DNA of 64,000 bases, taken from positions 13,794,713 through 13,858,712 of the forward strand of contig NC_092574.1 in assembly GCF_037975245.1 (NCBI RefSeq). Direction: 5' to 3'. Source of the DNA: Apostichopus japonicus (Eukaryota; Echinodermata; Holothuroidea; Aspidochirotida; Stichopodidae). The position numbers were made by a program, and so were the translations under genes. The notes under the pieces are model-generated. The model was not told the DNA's origin, searched no databases, and was given only the letters and a program-made list of their open reading frames with translations. Positions 1-13,100 of this stretch are shown piece after piece (position 1 is the stretch's first letter; each line of letters starts with the position of its first letter).

Positions 1-1331
1 AATGGGTTTGGTATCCTTCAACACATCGAGGAGTAAGTACAAGGTTTGAATACACGTGCACAGCTGAATTAAATTTAGTTTCAAATGAAACCCAATGAAT
101 ACATCAATTAGGATGGTCTACATTCAGACAGTCAGAATGACTTGAATACAGAGTTGAAAGATTGTCTTAATACCAGATTCAAAGTTACTTATATAGATAG
201 CATATATGAGCTTTTTCATCTCAGTCAAACAACACATGACAACATGAATGTTCATACTGTATATTTGCTGTATGGATTCAATGCACAAGCAGTAATGTCT
301 AATACATGGACTATCAAGGTGTAAACTCATTGTTGTGTTCCCTCCTTGAATTCTGTTCACTTTCAGCAGTATAGTCAGTATTGCGAAGTTCGGCATACTG
401 CGAAGTTCGGACACCCTAAGAAATACACGATTTCACCATGAAAACCTACAGGAAGAGCCAAATTTCACCAAAAAGTACGAAGCTACAGTTATTTTCTCTC
501 CAAAACGACCCTTGTGCAAGAAATTACTTACATATTTGTCAATAAAATGACGAAGATCTATGAAGTCTGTTATAATTACTGAAAGAGCAACTGCGCCACC
601 AATTTTATCACCAGTGCCACACTGTGGGTTGCGTGTCCGAACTTCGCAATACTCTAGCAAAGAAATACCAGTTCCACAATCACGAAGAATCTTCTTGGAA
701 AACAACGTGAAAACAGTTTGCAGGAAAGAAAGTTTGGCCGTGTATCGTACTATAACACAATTCTCCCACCATATGAAGTATATTTTCTGGTGATTTATAC
801 CAGAAGATTTAGTTTTGGGGTGTTTTAAGTCTTAAGTGTCCGAACTTCGAAGTCACCATGCTACTAATTATTTTAAGAAAGAAATAAATGCAGCATTTCT
901 GTGACAGACAATTACGTCAGATGTAGTCGTGTACTTAAACAAGACAATAGCCCTTAAATCACCTTTCGGGAAGGAACTATGGGAAGACAAATGGTTTCGA
1001 GAACTAAATCACTGGTTTGAAATGTGAACATCCTCACGGCACGATAAGAGCGTATGTGATGCACAGAGAAGCTTAAACTTGCTGTTTTGCTGACACCAAC
1101 ATCTAACAATATTGCAATATTAAGAAGAAGAAAACAAGAACCAAGAAAACCACCATTTATCCCCACTTCTTATCTCATACTATTCAGATGAGAATAACAT
1201 TTACAATATTAAAATAGTTGATTGCTTTGATCATGAATATTGGAGGAAGTAAAGGACAGGGTGGTTCCTCTACCTCATCTCTGGCTTCTGTGAGATGTCA
1301 TTCTCTTCGTCCATCATTCATCTACCCTCCA
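1..1331. other. 3' flank or 3' UTR of dachsous, no gene seen
   Basis: The region below the stop codon contains stop codons in all frames and no coding-like reading frame. I saw no AATAAA on the minus strand (tttatt on plus) nearby, so the 3' UTR may run past the window edge or use a variant signal. It holds the cluster of GCGAAGTTCGG motifs listed separately. Confidence 0.6.
383..849. repeat. Inverted GCGAAGTTCGG motif cluster, possible MITE remnant
   Basis: GCGAAGTTCGG occurs directly at 383-393 and 400-410. Its reverse complement lies at 637-647, and CCGAACTTCG at 840-849. The outer pair extends on both sides (TTCGGACAC and a CTTAAG-like tail), so 400-849 looks like a small inverted-repeat element. 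I could not find a clear target duplication. Confidence 0.45.
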
Positions 1332-4154
1332 TCAGATTTGGATCTCTGCATCGTGTGTAAGGTGAGGTGGCATTGTGACCATTACCCCACCCCGGGGTGA
1401 CCTGGACGGCACAAATGTCTTGGGACCGCCCGAGTTGCGCCGACTGCTCTGAGCCGAACTGCCCCCCGTGGATGTCACCAGGGGTGACAGGGACGGCGAC
1501 CCTGGCGCTAGCGGCGAGAGGGAGGGCGAGAGGTCGGGGGTCACGGCAGCGGGTATAAATGAATGGTCGTACGAGATGGGGGAACGGGGCGAGTTTCCGT
1601 GGTTTAAGGAGTGGTTCATGGAGTTGTTCTGTTCTACGGAACGGTGCAGCTGCTTGATGGGTCCGTGGACGACGTTGGTGATCAGTGGCGGGGGGTAGGT
1701 CTTGTTCAGGGGCTGGAAGGCCTTCTGTTGAAATGGTCTGCTTTCGGTCTTCGACGACACCAATGAGTCGTCCTTTAACTTGGCGATTTCGGCGAATACG
1801 TGTGCCAGGGGTTGAAACTGCGGCCCCCAATCAAGGAGATAATCCCAGTTATAGCTCCCCGAAAACTCTTCCTCGCTATTCACGATGGAGCTGAGGGAGC
1901 CTCCCATGGAGGGCTGTATCTCGTTGTTATAACCAAACACGTTGACACCGTCCACCACGGCAATGTCTTCGTCTGTGATGGCTTCGTCTAACTGAGCATA
2001 TATTAGGTGCCCTATCTGACCCCCTGCCTCACCCCCTCCTTCATCGCCAAAGACATGCATGCTCTCCACACTGGTACTGAACGGTTTGGTCCGTGGTGAA
2101 TTCATGTCGGAAGCGCTGTACGAGCCGTCGTCGTGGTCTTGCTGGATGCCGGAGTCCAGCACGTCCCTCGGTTGACGTGGGACGGTCCTGGCATTTATCT
2201 GCCGGATCTCTTCGTCTTCCACGGTAGCGGAGCCGCGGCCGCTGGAGGCCGAGTGGGACTGGTCGGAGATGTCCGTCTTGTGACCGACCTCCATCGAGCT
2301 GTTGGTAGGGGGAACGCCATACATCACCCTCGGTGAATTGGGGCCTTTCAACATGTGGTTCTCCGTTATGTTTGGGTTCATGATTCCGTGTCCCATCTCG
2401 ACGTTCCTATCAAAGTTGGCATCGTAGAAACGAGGCGACACGGAGCGGTTGAGGTCTGCTGCATCCGCCCGGTCCTTCTTCTTCCTCTTCTTCATGAAAC
2501 AGACGAGGACGAACAACATGACCAGTATCAGGACAACTATGGCGGAGCCGATCAAGATGATAATCAGGTACAACGTACCCGAGGGCCCCATGGTTCTTGG
2601 ATCAGGTACGGGGGCGACTTGGACACTCACAGAGACTGGTGTTTCCAACGAACCCTGTCGACCAGAGCTGCCAATGACTATGAAAGGGAACGAATCAGGG
2701 TTGGCTTGTCTTTTGGACCTCTGACTGTCACTGCTGAAATCCTTTCTGACCGTGATGCGGCCGGTGAGTTCGTCCATTTCAAAATATTCCTGTTCGTTCT
2801 GGAAGCGGTACAGTATCACACCGTCGGGTCCTCCGTCCTTATCTGTGGCACCGACCTGACCCACTTCATCCCCAACCTTGGCGTCCTTCAGGACTTCAAA
2901 CCGGTAGGAACTTCTGTTGAATTCGGGAGCGAATTCATCCTCTCCTGTGATACTGACCTGGGCCTGCACCTGGAGACTCTCTCCACCTTTGTCCATGGCA
3001 CGGATTATCAGGATGTAGGAGTGGGCCTCCTCATAATCAAAGGCTCGCTTGGAGCTGACTTCTCCCGTCCTGGCGTCGATGTCGAAGAATTCCAGTCCCT
3101 TGCTGTTGACGATGGAATACTCCAGTTGGCCGTAGATGCCTGTGTCTTTATCCAGTGCTGCCACGGTGAATACCACACCTGGCGGCGTGTTCTCGGCCAC
3201 TCTCTCCAGGTACATCATGACGGGAAAGTACGGGCGATTGTCGTTCTCGTCTGTGATGTTGATGTGAACGATGACGTTGCTTGAGGAGGAGTTCATACCC
3301 CGATCAGATGCCATGACAACCAGTCTTGCCCCCGGCATCTCTTCGTGGTCTAATTCCCGCCTGACCGTTATAACGCCAGTGACATCATCGATCGCAAAGT
3401 AGCCCTTGTCGTTGCCAGATATGATATCGTACGTTACCTTGGCGTTTTCCTCTTTGTCCAGGTCGAACGTATGGACCTGAATTATCTCCGCGCCGACGTC
3501 CGCTCCTTCACCGATCTCTCCCAAATACTCGGAGGGACTGAACACCGGTGCGTGATCGTTCACGTCCAAGACTTCAATTACGACTTCGGTGGTGGAGTTT
3601 CTCTGAGGGCTACCCCGGTCTGCCGCCCTCACTATCAGAGTATATACGTCGGTGGTCTCCCTGTCGAGAGGATTGAACACCTTGATGTCGCCAGAGTCCG
3701 CCGAGATGAAAAACTTATCCTCCTCGTTCCCCGATACGATGGAATAGTCGATCTTCTGGTTGGCAAAATGTACGTCTGCGTCGCTGGCGATCACCGTGAC
3801 TACCAGAGTGTCCTCCAGAGCGTTCTCCTTCACTGACCCCTGATAGATGGTCTTGGAGAACTCTGGCGCATTGTTATTGACATCCAAGACCTTGATGCGC
3901 ACTGCCACCACTTGAGAGAGGGAGGGGGTGCCATTGTCCGTGGCGGTCACCACCAGCTGGATGACCGGTTGTACCGTGTTGTAATTGATCTCTTGTTCGG
4001 TGTAGATGGCTCCGGTGTCGGGATCAATGGAGAACTCTTGAATGGAGGGAACGTCCATGCTGAATCTTATCCTAGCATTCTCGCCGCTGTCAGCATCCGT
4101 AGCATTCACCGTCATCACCAAATGCCTAGGAGGAGTGAGCTCTGGTAGAGTGAC
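1332..4154 (-). CDS. dchs1: dachsous exon 18: repeats 23-27, furin-like site, TM helix, cytoplasmic tail
   Basis: Residues 2338-3277 and the TGA stop at 1332-1334. The acceptor CTCCCTTAG ends at 4155. Repeat ends are VLDVNNNAPEF, VLDVNDHAPVF and ITDENDNRPYF; repeat 26 ends ITGEDEFAPEF and repeat 27 is degenerate. RSKR lies at 2709-2720, inside repeat 27. The 26-residue helix LYLIIILIG...LVCF spans 2496-2573 and is followed by a basic KKRKKK stop-transfer. The tail has a DQSHSASSGRGSA block, an acidic stretch, the NWDYLLDWGPQFQPLAHVF block (about 1768-1865), Ser/Pro repeats and the C-terminus AEIQI. The whole membrane-proximal and intracellular part sits in one exon. Confidence 0.97.
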   Translation of the reverse strand, partial: VTLPELTPPRHLVMTVNATDADSGENARIRFSMDVPSIQEFSIDPDTGAIYTEQEINYNTVQPVIQLVVTATDNGTPSLSQVVAVRIKVLDVNNNAPEFSKTIYQGSVKENALEDTLVVTVIASDADVHFANQKIDYSIVSGNEEDKFFISADSGDIKVFNPLDRETTDVYTLIVRAADRGSPQRNSTTEVVIEVLDVNDHAPVFSPSEYLGEIGEGADVGAEIIQVHTFDLDKEENAKVTYDIISGNDKGYFAIDDVTGVITVRRELDHEEMPGARLVVMASDRGMNSSSSNVIVHINITDENDNRPYFPVMMYLERVAENTPPGVVFTVAALDKDTGIYGQLEYSIVNSKGLEFFDIDARTGEVSSKRAFDYEEAHSYILIIRAMDKGGESLQVQAQVSITGEDEFAPEFNRSSYRFEVLKDAKVGDEVGQVGATDKDGGPDGVILYRFQNEQEYFEMDELTGRITVRKDFSSDSQRSKRQANPDSFPFIVIGSSGRQGSLETPVSVSVQVAPVPDPRTMGPSGTLYLIIILIGSAIVVLILVMLFVLVCFMKKRKKKDRADAADLNRSVSPRFYDANFDRNVEMGHGIMNPNITENHMLKGPNSPRVMYGVPPTNSSMEVGHKTDISDQSHSASSGRGSATVEDEEIRQINARTVPRQPRDVLDSGIQQDHDDGSYSASDMNSPRTKPFSTSVESMHVFGDEGGGEAGGQIGHLIYAQLDEAITDEDIAVVDGVNVFGYNNEIQPSMGGSLSSIVNSEEEFSGSYNWDYLLDWGPQFQPLAHVFAEIAKLKDDSLVSSKTESRPFQQKAFQPLNKTYPPPLITNVVHGPIKQLHRSVEQNNSMNHSLNHGNSPRSPISYDHSFIPAAVTPDLSPSLSPLAPGSPSLSPLVTSTGGSSAQSSRRNSGGPKTFVPSRSPRGGVMVTMPPHLTHDAEIQI

Positions 4155-7100
4155 CTAAGGGAGAAGAATAAAATAAAAAAATCAATTTTTTAGTAAATTT
4201 TGTCGATGGTTTTACCCTAGACTTTCCTGTGAGAAGTGGCAACGACAAGTGAACAGTAAAAGGGATTCTACGAAGGCTTTATTTAGTCGAGGACTGTCGC
4301 GACGAGAATTGCTTTTACCGCAAAAAGGGGTCACCTTATCAAATAGCTGGAGGCATCTTAAAGTAAGGGTGGACCGGTTGTGAGGAGACAGGTCAGTCAT
4401 GAAACAAAGTAAATATATCATTGCAATGGAAGGGATCAGAAACAGATCACCATCTGTTAAATAAAAAACTAGGTGCAAAACCATCCTTACACCACCAAGT
4501 TGCTGACGACAATACCTGGGCCCTTCCATGAGAACAGGTTTAGCTTTGTGCGATTCATATTTTCGTTCTTACACACAAAAGCTACTATATATTAAAATAC
4601 ACCATTTTCATTTGATTAACTATGACAATTTTACCAAAAAAAAGAGTTATCTTACTCAATAATAGACGATCTGTTGTGCTCTCCTAAGTTTATTTTCTTT
4701 CTGTTTGTGACATGTGTTTTTTTTAGTAATTCATAAAATGTAGAATTTATTTAGTGTATACTCGAGACACTTCAAAATATCACTACTTTAACTCATAATT
4801 CAATACAGCATATATCCCCAAATCATCTTCCATCTATCACTCTCCATCCTCCTTGACCTGTAGAATGTCAGACTGGCTTATGGCAATGACTTTTAACGAC
4901 CAACGAACTATCAATTTCAGACATATTTATGGTACAGAATTCGATGGGAAGAAACTTCTTCTATTTTTTTTAAGTATATAGCGAGAGAATAAAATTCCCG
5001 TACCTGGTACGACTGCTCTGTGAAGACGGGGGCATTGTCATTCTCGTCTTGAATGTTGACTGAGATGTAGGATTGGTCAGAGTGTTGGGAATCCGATGCG
5101 GTGACCACAAGATTGTACGACTGCTGCCGCTCCCTGTCTAAGGGTTCGGCTAAGGTGATCGTCCCGCTGTATGCGTCGATGTTGAACATCCTGTCTTGGT
5201 TTCCGCCGGGGGCAAAGGAATATGTGATCGTCGGGTTGATGTCTGGATCCACGGCCGTCACCGTGGTGACTACAGAACCAATCTCCAATCCTTAAGAATG
5301 AGAAGAAAGATGTACTTCAAGTATCTATTATCACATCACCCAAAAAATGCAAATTATTTCCACAAGGTGATAGGATTATCAAATATCATAACGAGGCTTA
5401 ACGATGGTACCTTAGGAGGCCAAGAATGACCCAGTGCTGGATTTACAGAGCCAACTGGATTTTAAAAAATATAAATAATGACCATACACAATTGGGTGTC
5501 TGTATTTCCAGGTACAACCTCTATCTATACCTTTGTTACTTGTTCATAAGCATTAGTTAACAGTCAGAAAAAAAAACTTGTTTTACTGTTTCTCCACAGG
5601 TCTATCTATACACTAGTAGAAGCTTTTTCTTGCTAATTTCCAGCAATTTTCATAACACCAATTAAGATTCGGCAAACATGTTTGCAATATATATAACTGT
5701 GACTTCCATGACTAAATGACTTCCTTCCATTCAATCTTCCCTTGCTCGGACAATTATGAAAATATGAATGTTGATCAGGGTGCAAGAAACGGCTTTATTA
5801 ATTAAATCATAGAATTAATTCTTCATGATGTAATGGAATCATTAAATACTTGATAAGTTACCTCAATTTGCCAAACATTCTGATGAATGATGGTCGGTGT
5901 CGGACCAACTTCAATCTTATTTTGAGCTCGAACAATTATAACTGTGACTTGAAACATTTTCAGAGACAAACTTACCTTCGCTTATGCTAATAGGGGCGTA
6001 GATTGGAAAGATGGGTCTGTTGTCGTTCCGGTCGTTGATGGTCACCTTTATCATGACCGTGTCGTCCTTGCGTGGGTTTCCGTTATCCCTGGCCCGGAGG
6101 GTCAACCTGTAGAGGTCCTGCAACTCCCTGTCCAGATTATTTTTCGTGGTGATGATCCCTGTCACTTCGTCGATGGCGAATGCGTTGTTGGTGTTGCCGC
6201 CAATGATGTGATAACTGATGTCGCTGTTGGAACCGTAATCAATGTCAGTGGCTGACACCTGTATATCCAAAAAAATATATAAAAAGTCAAAATTGGAACA
6301 TGATATTTTGGAATGATTTGTTCTCTTAAAGGGATGATATACCACTGGGTTGATGTGGGTTGCTTAATAAACAACTTGTTGGAAAAATTTTCTGTACAAT
6401 TAGGTTGACACCACGTCCTCACAGCAGTTTGTGTGGTGAAGATATGAAGTCTTTGGATTGGTGATTGTGATTTGTGATTGTGTGTGAATGAATGTGGCAG
6501 CACCACAGGGAATAATGTCATCACGGATGTGAACGGAAAATATTTATGATTTTTATTATTATTATACTATCGACATCAAATCACACAGGGAAATAAAACA
6601 TCTACAACAACAAAATAATCCATTTCATAGAAATTGTAAGTAGAGAGAACATTGAAAAGCTGAGAAAACATTCCAAATCTATCACATTTCAAGGATAAAG
6701 CAACAACAAGATTATAATAGGAAAGGAAAGTTTTCAAGGAAAACTCTGCCATGACTACATGACTGCCCACCTGCTGTGATCCACTCTCAGCAGTAAAGGA
6801 GTGCTTAGTCAAACAAACAGGGTACATTAGACTAACAATGCCCCCCCCCCCCACAAAAGAAAACTTTCTTTATGATAATAACTCTGCCACCTATATATCT
6901 CTTTGAATGAATACATCATAGGTCACACTGTGTTCTGGCAAGTAAACACCGTTAAGCTTGAAATTACAACATATGACAGGTGGAATGTCTTCTGCTAATT
7001 CTGCATCTCACCATCTGTGCTATCCAGGTCTTGATCTGCTCAAGTCCAGACTCAATCAATTATTTCCTAAGGGTACTAGGTAAGAAGCCCCCAATATCAC

Positions 7101-10100
7101 CTAAAATTCCAGCATCACACTAATTTTAATGGTGGTTAAGAAGTGACAGGGGTAGGGATTTCTCGCGTCATTTTTAAACTCAAAATAAAACAAAAAGTTC
7201 TGTTAGCAAAATGCTTATCCATTAAAGAGCCTGTGTAAGAGAATGTGTTAAAGTGGGCCTGCATTTCGATCCTAGCAAGATCTTCTTCATAGGCTGACTA
7301 ATTAAAAAATTAAAATAAAATAAAACTGTTAGCAAACTGCTTATCCACTAGAGAGCCTGTAAATATAAAATTGACAGAACAGATGAGACTACCAGAAAAA
7401 GAAAATTCTTAGGCTTTAGAAAAGAGTTGATCATTTAACAGAGAACGCTGCAAAGGGTTCAATTCAGTAATTCCATTAACTTTTATACTCTCTCGTACCT
7501 GAGTGACGAAAGTCCCTGGTTCGTTTCCCTCTGACACTGAACTGGAATATCTATCCTGAGAAAACTGAGGAGCGTTGTCATTGGCATCCTGTAAGGTCAC
7601 CGTTACTTTGGTGTAACCGTAAAGCGGGATGCTGAGTTCCGCGGTATCTCTCGCCTCCAAGATTAATACAATTTCAGGGTTGGTTTCGTAGTCAAGAGTG
7701 GACGAATTCTGTATCTGGATGGTCGTAGATCCTAGCGGACGAATCAGAATCAAAATCCTGTTAGCTCCATTTTTTGGCATCTCAAAATAGGTCAACTGGA
7801 TTATAAGTTCTATTACGTTATTAGGTTCAGTGCTACGTCTTTCCTTATGAATTTGAGTTACATAGGCGACTCTAGACGTTAATGTTAGTATCCTTAGTAG
7901 CAACCATAGCAGAGAGAAAACCACTTCCTAATGAACGCTTGAAAGTTAACTTTAGTGGTTACTTTGACAAATATGCAGAAGAGTATATAAATTTGAAGAA
8001 TTGGGTTGGGATAGAGGATAATCAAACACATTCATCATGTGATTAATGTTTGATGTAATATCACATAATTGCTTGTGATGAACAACACATCCTAATTACT
8101 GAGAAAATGTTATAATTCTTTCTTTTTGAGTGGGGGTGGGAGGGGGAGGGGTTTTTTTTTCTTCTGGGGAATGGTAATCCGGAAACCCTCTCACGAAAAA
8201 GATGGGAGTTCCTTGTTTTTCTGTATATCTGATTAAATAAAGCAGTTAATATGAGTTAAGGTGGTTCTTCCTCTACAAGCTATTTGAGAGAGGAGTGAAA
8301 AAAGAGGAAAGGAGTGAAAAAGGAGGAGAGGGGGGAGGGTGAGGTGCTTCACCTTGAGCATCATTACCACATAGATCTATGGGGATGAAGATTCAGGCTG
8401 CTCTAGCATGAGTCATAGCACTGAGGTATCATGCAATAATGGTAACACCCTCATTCCAAACAACATATTTCTGATAATATATGAATCGTCACTTCCAGCC
8501 GCCATTTGGTACTTCATGAATATTTAGTTATCGCAATATAAACAGTCTGTTTAATTCCTTTAATTCTTGGAAATTGTTAACTTACCACCATTCTCAGTCA
8601 ACAGTTTAAATGCACCCATTTCATTGCCACTGGCTATACAGAATTCGATATCTCTGTCACGTGGTTGGTTGGCCAGGTCCACAGTGAGGACATTGGTGTC
8701 AGCAGCAGCATCCTCCTGCACAGTTGCCCTGTAATCAGAGTTCCTGAATGCAAGCGTCCAGGAATTGCTGTTGCTTACCCAAATTTCCAACGATGCTGAA
8801 AACGTCAACGAGAAGAATGAGGTGTCAGTGATGTTGATGCAGTGGGATGAAACCCAAAATAACTTAAATGATACGGTCATAGTTCCAATTTAGCAACTTA
8901 AATTCTACATCCAACCTACCCAACCTCCCCCTCCCCCATCCTAATAGAGTCTTCACAAGTCACCCAAAATTACGGTTTGGTCCAGTCGTTATCAGTAATT
9001 GTCCCAACTCAAGCCACATAATAAACTACGGACGAACAATTATTTCTACGTAACATAGTAAACACTTCACAAATTCTTTCACTTTGGAAGATAGAATGAC
9101 ATTATAATCTACCTCAATTATCCTTCCACCCTCACCTCGACACCACTTTACATTTATATCGAGAACAGGAAAACGAAACTTTCGTCGAGATTTCAAGAGT
9201 TAAATTAGTGCCAAAGAATTTACCTTCTGTGGACAATGACGGGGATCCAGAATCGTAAGCTATAACCTTCAATTGGTAGAAATTTTCTTCGGTCAAAGTC
9301 ACCTTTGTCTTTACGACGTGACCGTCTATTGCAAATTCTGAGGATGGGTTCATGAATCTGCAGTAAAGAAAGTAATGGTGACAGGTTACGGCATTTCTGC
9401 CCAAAGATCATTGCTTTTACGCAAAAGCAGTGCTTTTTTTTTTTCTCTGGGAGATCACTAGGCAGACCTTCTCATATTTTCACATTTGAAGTATTTTGTG
9501 ATTATCCATATTGCTACAGAACAGAAACAAAGGAAACCAAGGAAACAGGTAACAATGAAAAGACCAAACTTGGATGGCTTTTCTTACCTGTACTTGACCT
9601 CTCCGTTGACCCCAGAGTCCTTGTCATCGGCCCTCAATGTAGCAACCATACTGTTAGCAGCTGTTCCGATGGAGATGTTTGACCTGATGGGTTTATCTTC
9701 AAACACTGGGGCATTATCGTTTACGTCCAGCAAGGTGACCCTCACTTGGACTTGTTCGCTGCGAGGTCCAATCTGGTCGATGGCACCCTGGTCTGAGGCT
9801 CGGACGAGGAAGGCGTGTTCGTCGGTTTTCTCAAAGTCAAATTTCCTGTAGAAATAATTCAGAAACCGTTCTCAAACATTTGTGGTACTCAAAAGAAACA
9901 CAAGATCAAATTCAGACTGAAATGTGAAACCCAAAGGGACATCTTAAAGAAGATCTGCAGACAAAATTATCTGATTATTCACGGTGGTGCAATAGTTTCA
10001 GTCTTTTGGTGTGGCTATTGCTTTCTTTTTTTCTTTTCTCTTTTTCGTTGTTTTAGCTTCTTTTTGTGTACCATTTTTAACCATGAGTTGAGATTAACTG

Positions 10101-13100
10101 TACACCATACCTGTTTCACCACTACATATAATAAGATCAGAATTGACGCAAAGAAACTTCTGAAAACAGTTGGAAGTGACACTTTGAGAGGTTTGAAACA
10201 GGCAACTGACCAACGTATTACTGTAAAAATCTGACATATGCAGTATTTTGCAAAATCTGAGATTTGAACCCTTGAAAGAAAAATTCCTTCCCCAGCATAT
10301 TTACCCTCTATTCAACACTAGACCCTATTCAACACTAACTGAAACAGTTCATACAAGTCATCTTCATATACTGACTGGGTGCAGGACTAGGTGAATGATG
10401 ACACACTTAGTGATTCAACTGGTATGTGACAGCTAATCAAAATGGAAAACCACTTAACTTGGCATGAAACAATAACTCTCAAGAGCCAATAAGTGACATT
10501 AAATTAATTTGATAGGAAATAGACAAGTCAATCTGGAGATGCTGATTGCTACACATTTGCCATACTACCAAGACAACAGATATAAAATACATTAAAACCA
10601 AAAAAGTCATTATCCTATGAAAAGCAGAATAGCCTCTCAAAGGTCTGTCATTGATTGTTTCTGATAATTGACGACTTACCCAGCAGTTACTATTTGTCCC
10701 GTGAGCTCATCCATGGCAAAGAGTCGCCCGGTGGTGTTGTCCAGCGAATACAAGATGTCTCCGTTCAGTCCTATGTCCCTGTCCGTTGCTTGAACTGCGA
10801 TCACGTTTGTGCCTATCTGAATGTCTTCTGAAATGGTCACCTCGTAGATGGACTCCACGAATATGGGGTCGTTGTCGTTGATGTCCAAAACTTGGATGTG
10901 AATGACGGTGGTGGTCCACAATCCTGGATCGGACACATCAATGGCCTTCACAGTCAGGTTGTACTCTGGCGTCTGTTCGCGATCTAGTGTGGTTTTCGTG
11001 TTCAGCTCTCCGGTCAGCGAATCCAGGTCAAATTTGTCGTCGACGTTACCATCTTGAAAGCAAAATGAAAATCATGAAGGCTAGCGGCTAACACAACAAG
11101 GTTAAGATATCAAGCATCAAACAGACATGTATATTGGTCTATGGGCGGCTGGCTGGGTGCCAGGGTGATCGAAGATCCTATCGAAGATCAAATCCTAGTG
11201 GGAGTTAAGTTTTAAGGTTGGTATTTTATCTTTCTTTTTTGAATAAAACAATAATTTCACAGTAGACATTTAAAATGAGATAAAAATACTTTTTCAAATA
11301 CAAACAAATTATTTGCACCTCTTCCTAGCGCAATAAATTCTTAAATCAAATTTTTAAAACCACATGAGTACATACCAGCAATCTCGTAACGAATGACATC
11401 CGAGCCCTGGATGTCTGGATCAAACGCAGCAACCACATGGAAGATGCCGGTGACCTGTGCCTCTGGAAGTTGAAGTGAAAACAAGTCGCTGGCAAACATC
11501 GGCGGGTTGTCGTTAGTGTCCATGACATGGACAGTGATGGTGGTGACGTCGTAGAAGGAAGGAAACGCCCCATCCATGACGTACACTGAAAAATAAATTA
11601 AGAATAAACTTACTAAATACAGCCCAAGAAGACACTTTATGCACATGATTAAATAAACGCCCCATCCATGACGTACACTGAAAAATAAATTAAGAATGAA
11701 CCAAATAAATACAGTCAAGGAAAACACCTTATGTACGAGAGTAAATAAATAGAGGAAAACTGACTGGGAATATACATCAACAAATAGTGAAAAAAGCAAA
11801 GAATTTTGAGCAGCCCATATAGTTGGTAGTGATCCCACTCTTTTGGATGAAAATTTTGTTACACGACTAATTTTTGTTTAGTTTGTTATACTTTATACAT
11901 TAAAGCCTTTCTACTTACCAGAATTCTATACATAACTGCCACAAAGTGATGTTAAGACTGAGATATTTAAACCACATCATCTGGTGCTGCTGTTCCATCA
12001 CCTTCCGCTCTCTGCCATTAGACGATGCATGCAGTTAATGTGTAGACCTTCTCCCGATGGATATAAAGTAATAACAGTTTCCTTATGAATCATATGTACT
12101 AACCGATATATCCATTTTCTTTGACTCACCTGTAAAACTGTAGTAATCTCGCTCTTCCCTGTCCAGCTTTACTAGTGTTCTTATAACACCTGACTGGGAA
12201 TCAATCTCAAAGTGATTTTCTGCAACTCCTTCTGGAAGTTCATAGGTCAACCTTCCATTATCACCTAAAACGAAGATAAAAAAATATACATATATATATG
12301 AAATGATATTAGCAAGAACTCCATTTATTTTCTGAATGAGCCACTCTTGATAGAGTCATGTAGAAGGACTAGAAGGAGACATTTCTCACACTTTTCAAAT
12401 TTCATCTTTGATTTTGTTAATTCCATGAACTTAAAAGAGATAATTATATTAAATATGTCGATGTCTATAGTGATTGAATTTCCATTCCTGTCGAAACCCA
12501 AACGGAGCAAAGTTCCAGAAGTAAAACGTTTCTTTTCTTTCCCCCTTGCACTTCCATTTGAGAGGCAAAACTAGATTAAATCCTTTGAAAGCATCACTCA
12601 AGACTACATAGCAAACTCAGCTGGAAGTTATAGATTTCTCAAAATTCTAGGAACGGTAGCGAGTGAATTTGTCACAGCATCGCAAACGTAGTAATAAAAC
12701 AAAATAAACTCCACTAAAAAAAAAGAGAAAGAAAAGACATATTCTGACCTGAGTCTCTATCTATAGCTACGACTTGTCCGACCTCGAGGCCTGGATCCTG
12801 TTCCTCTGTCACATTGAAGACATACAGAAGCTCCTGAAAGACCGGAGGATGGTCGTTGACATCCTCTACGTATATCTCCACCTCCTGCCAAGATACCAGC
12901 TGTACCACTCCTTGGTCGTGGGCCGTGATGTTCAGTTCGTATTTCTGTCTGTGTTCGTGATCCAAGCTGTTTGCTATGGTGAGGAGACCTGGCAAAACGA
13001 GATAAAGTATCCACATTTAGACTCTACACAAGCAGTTACTTCCAATGAAATAAAGCAGTTGTCATTTTTAAACACTGCCTGGGTGAGGGGGTGGGTAGGG

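Noticed and set aside
1318-1830. 170-codon minus-strand frame overlapping the dachsous tail
   Set aside because: It is a shifted frame of the tail-coding DNA, Arg/Pro-rich, with no conserved block.
2355-3284. 309-codon frame on the plus strand
   Set aside because: It is antisense to dachsous exon 18 and shows no domain of its own. The minus-strand frame is a clear run of cadherin repeats.
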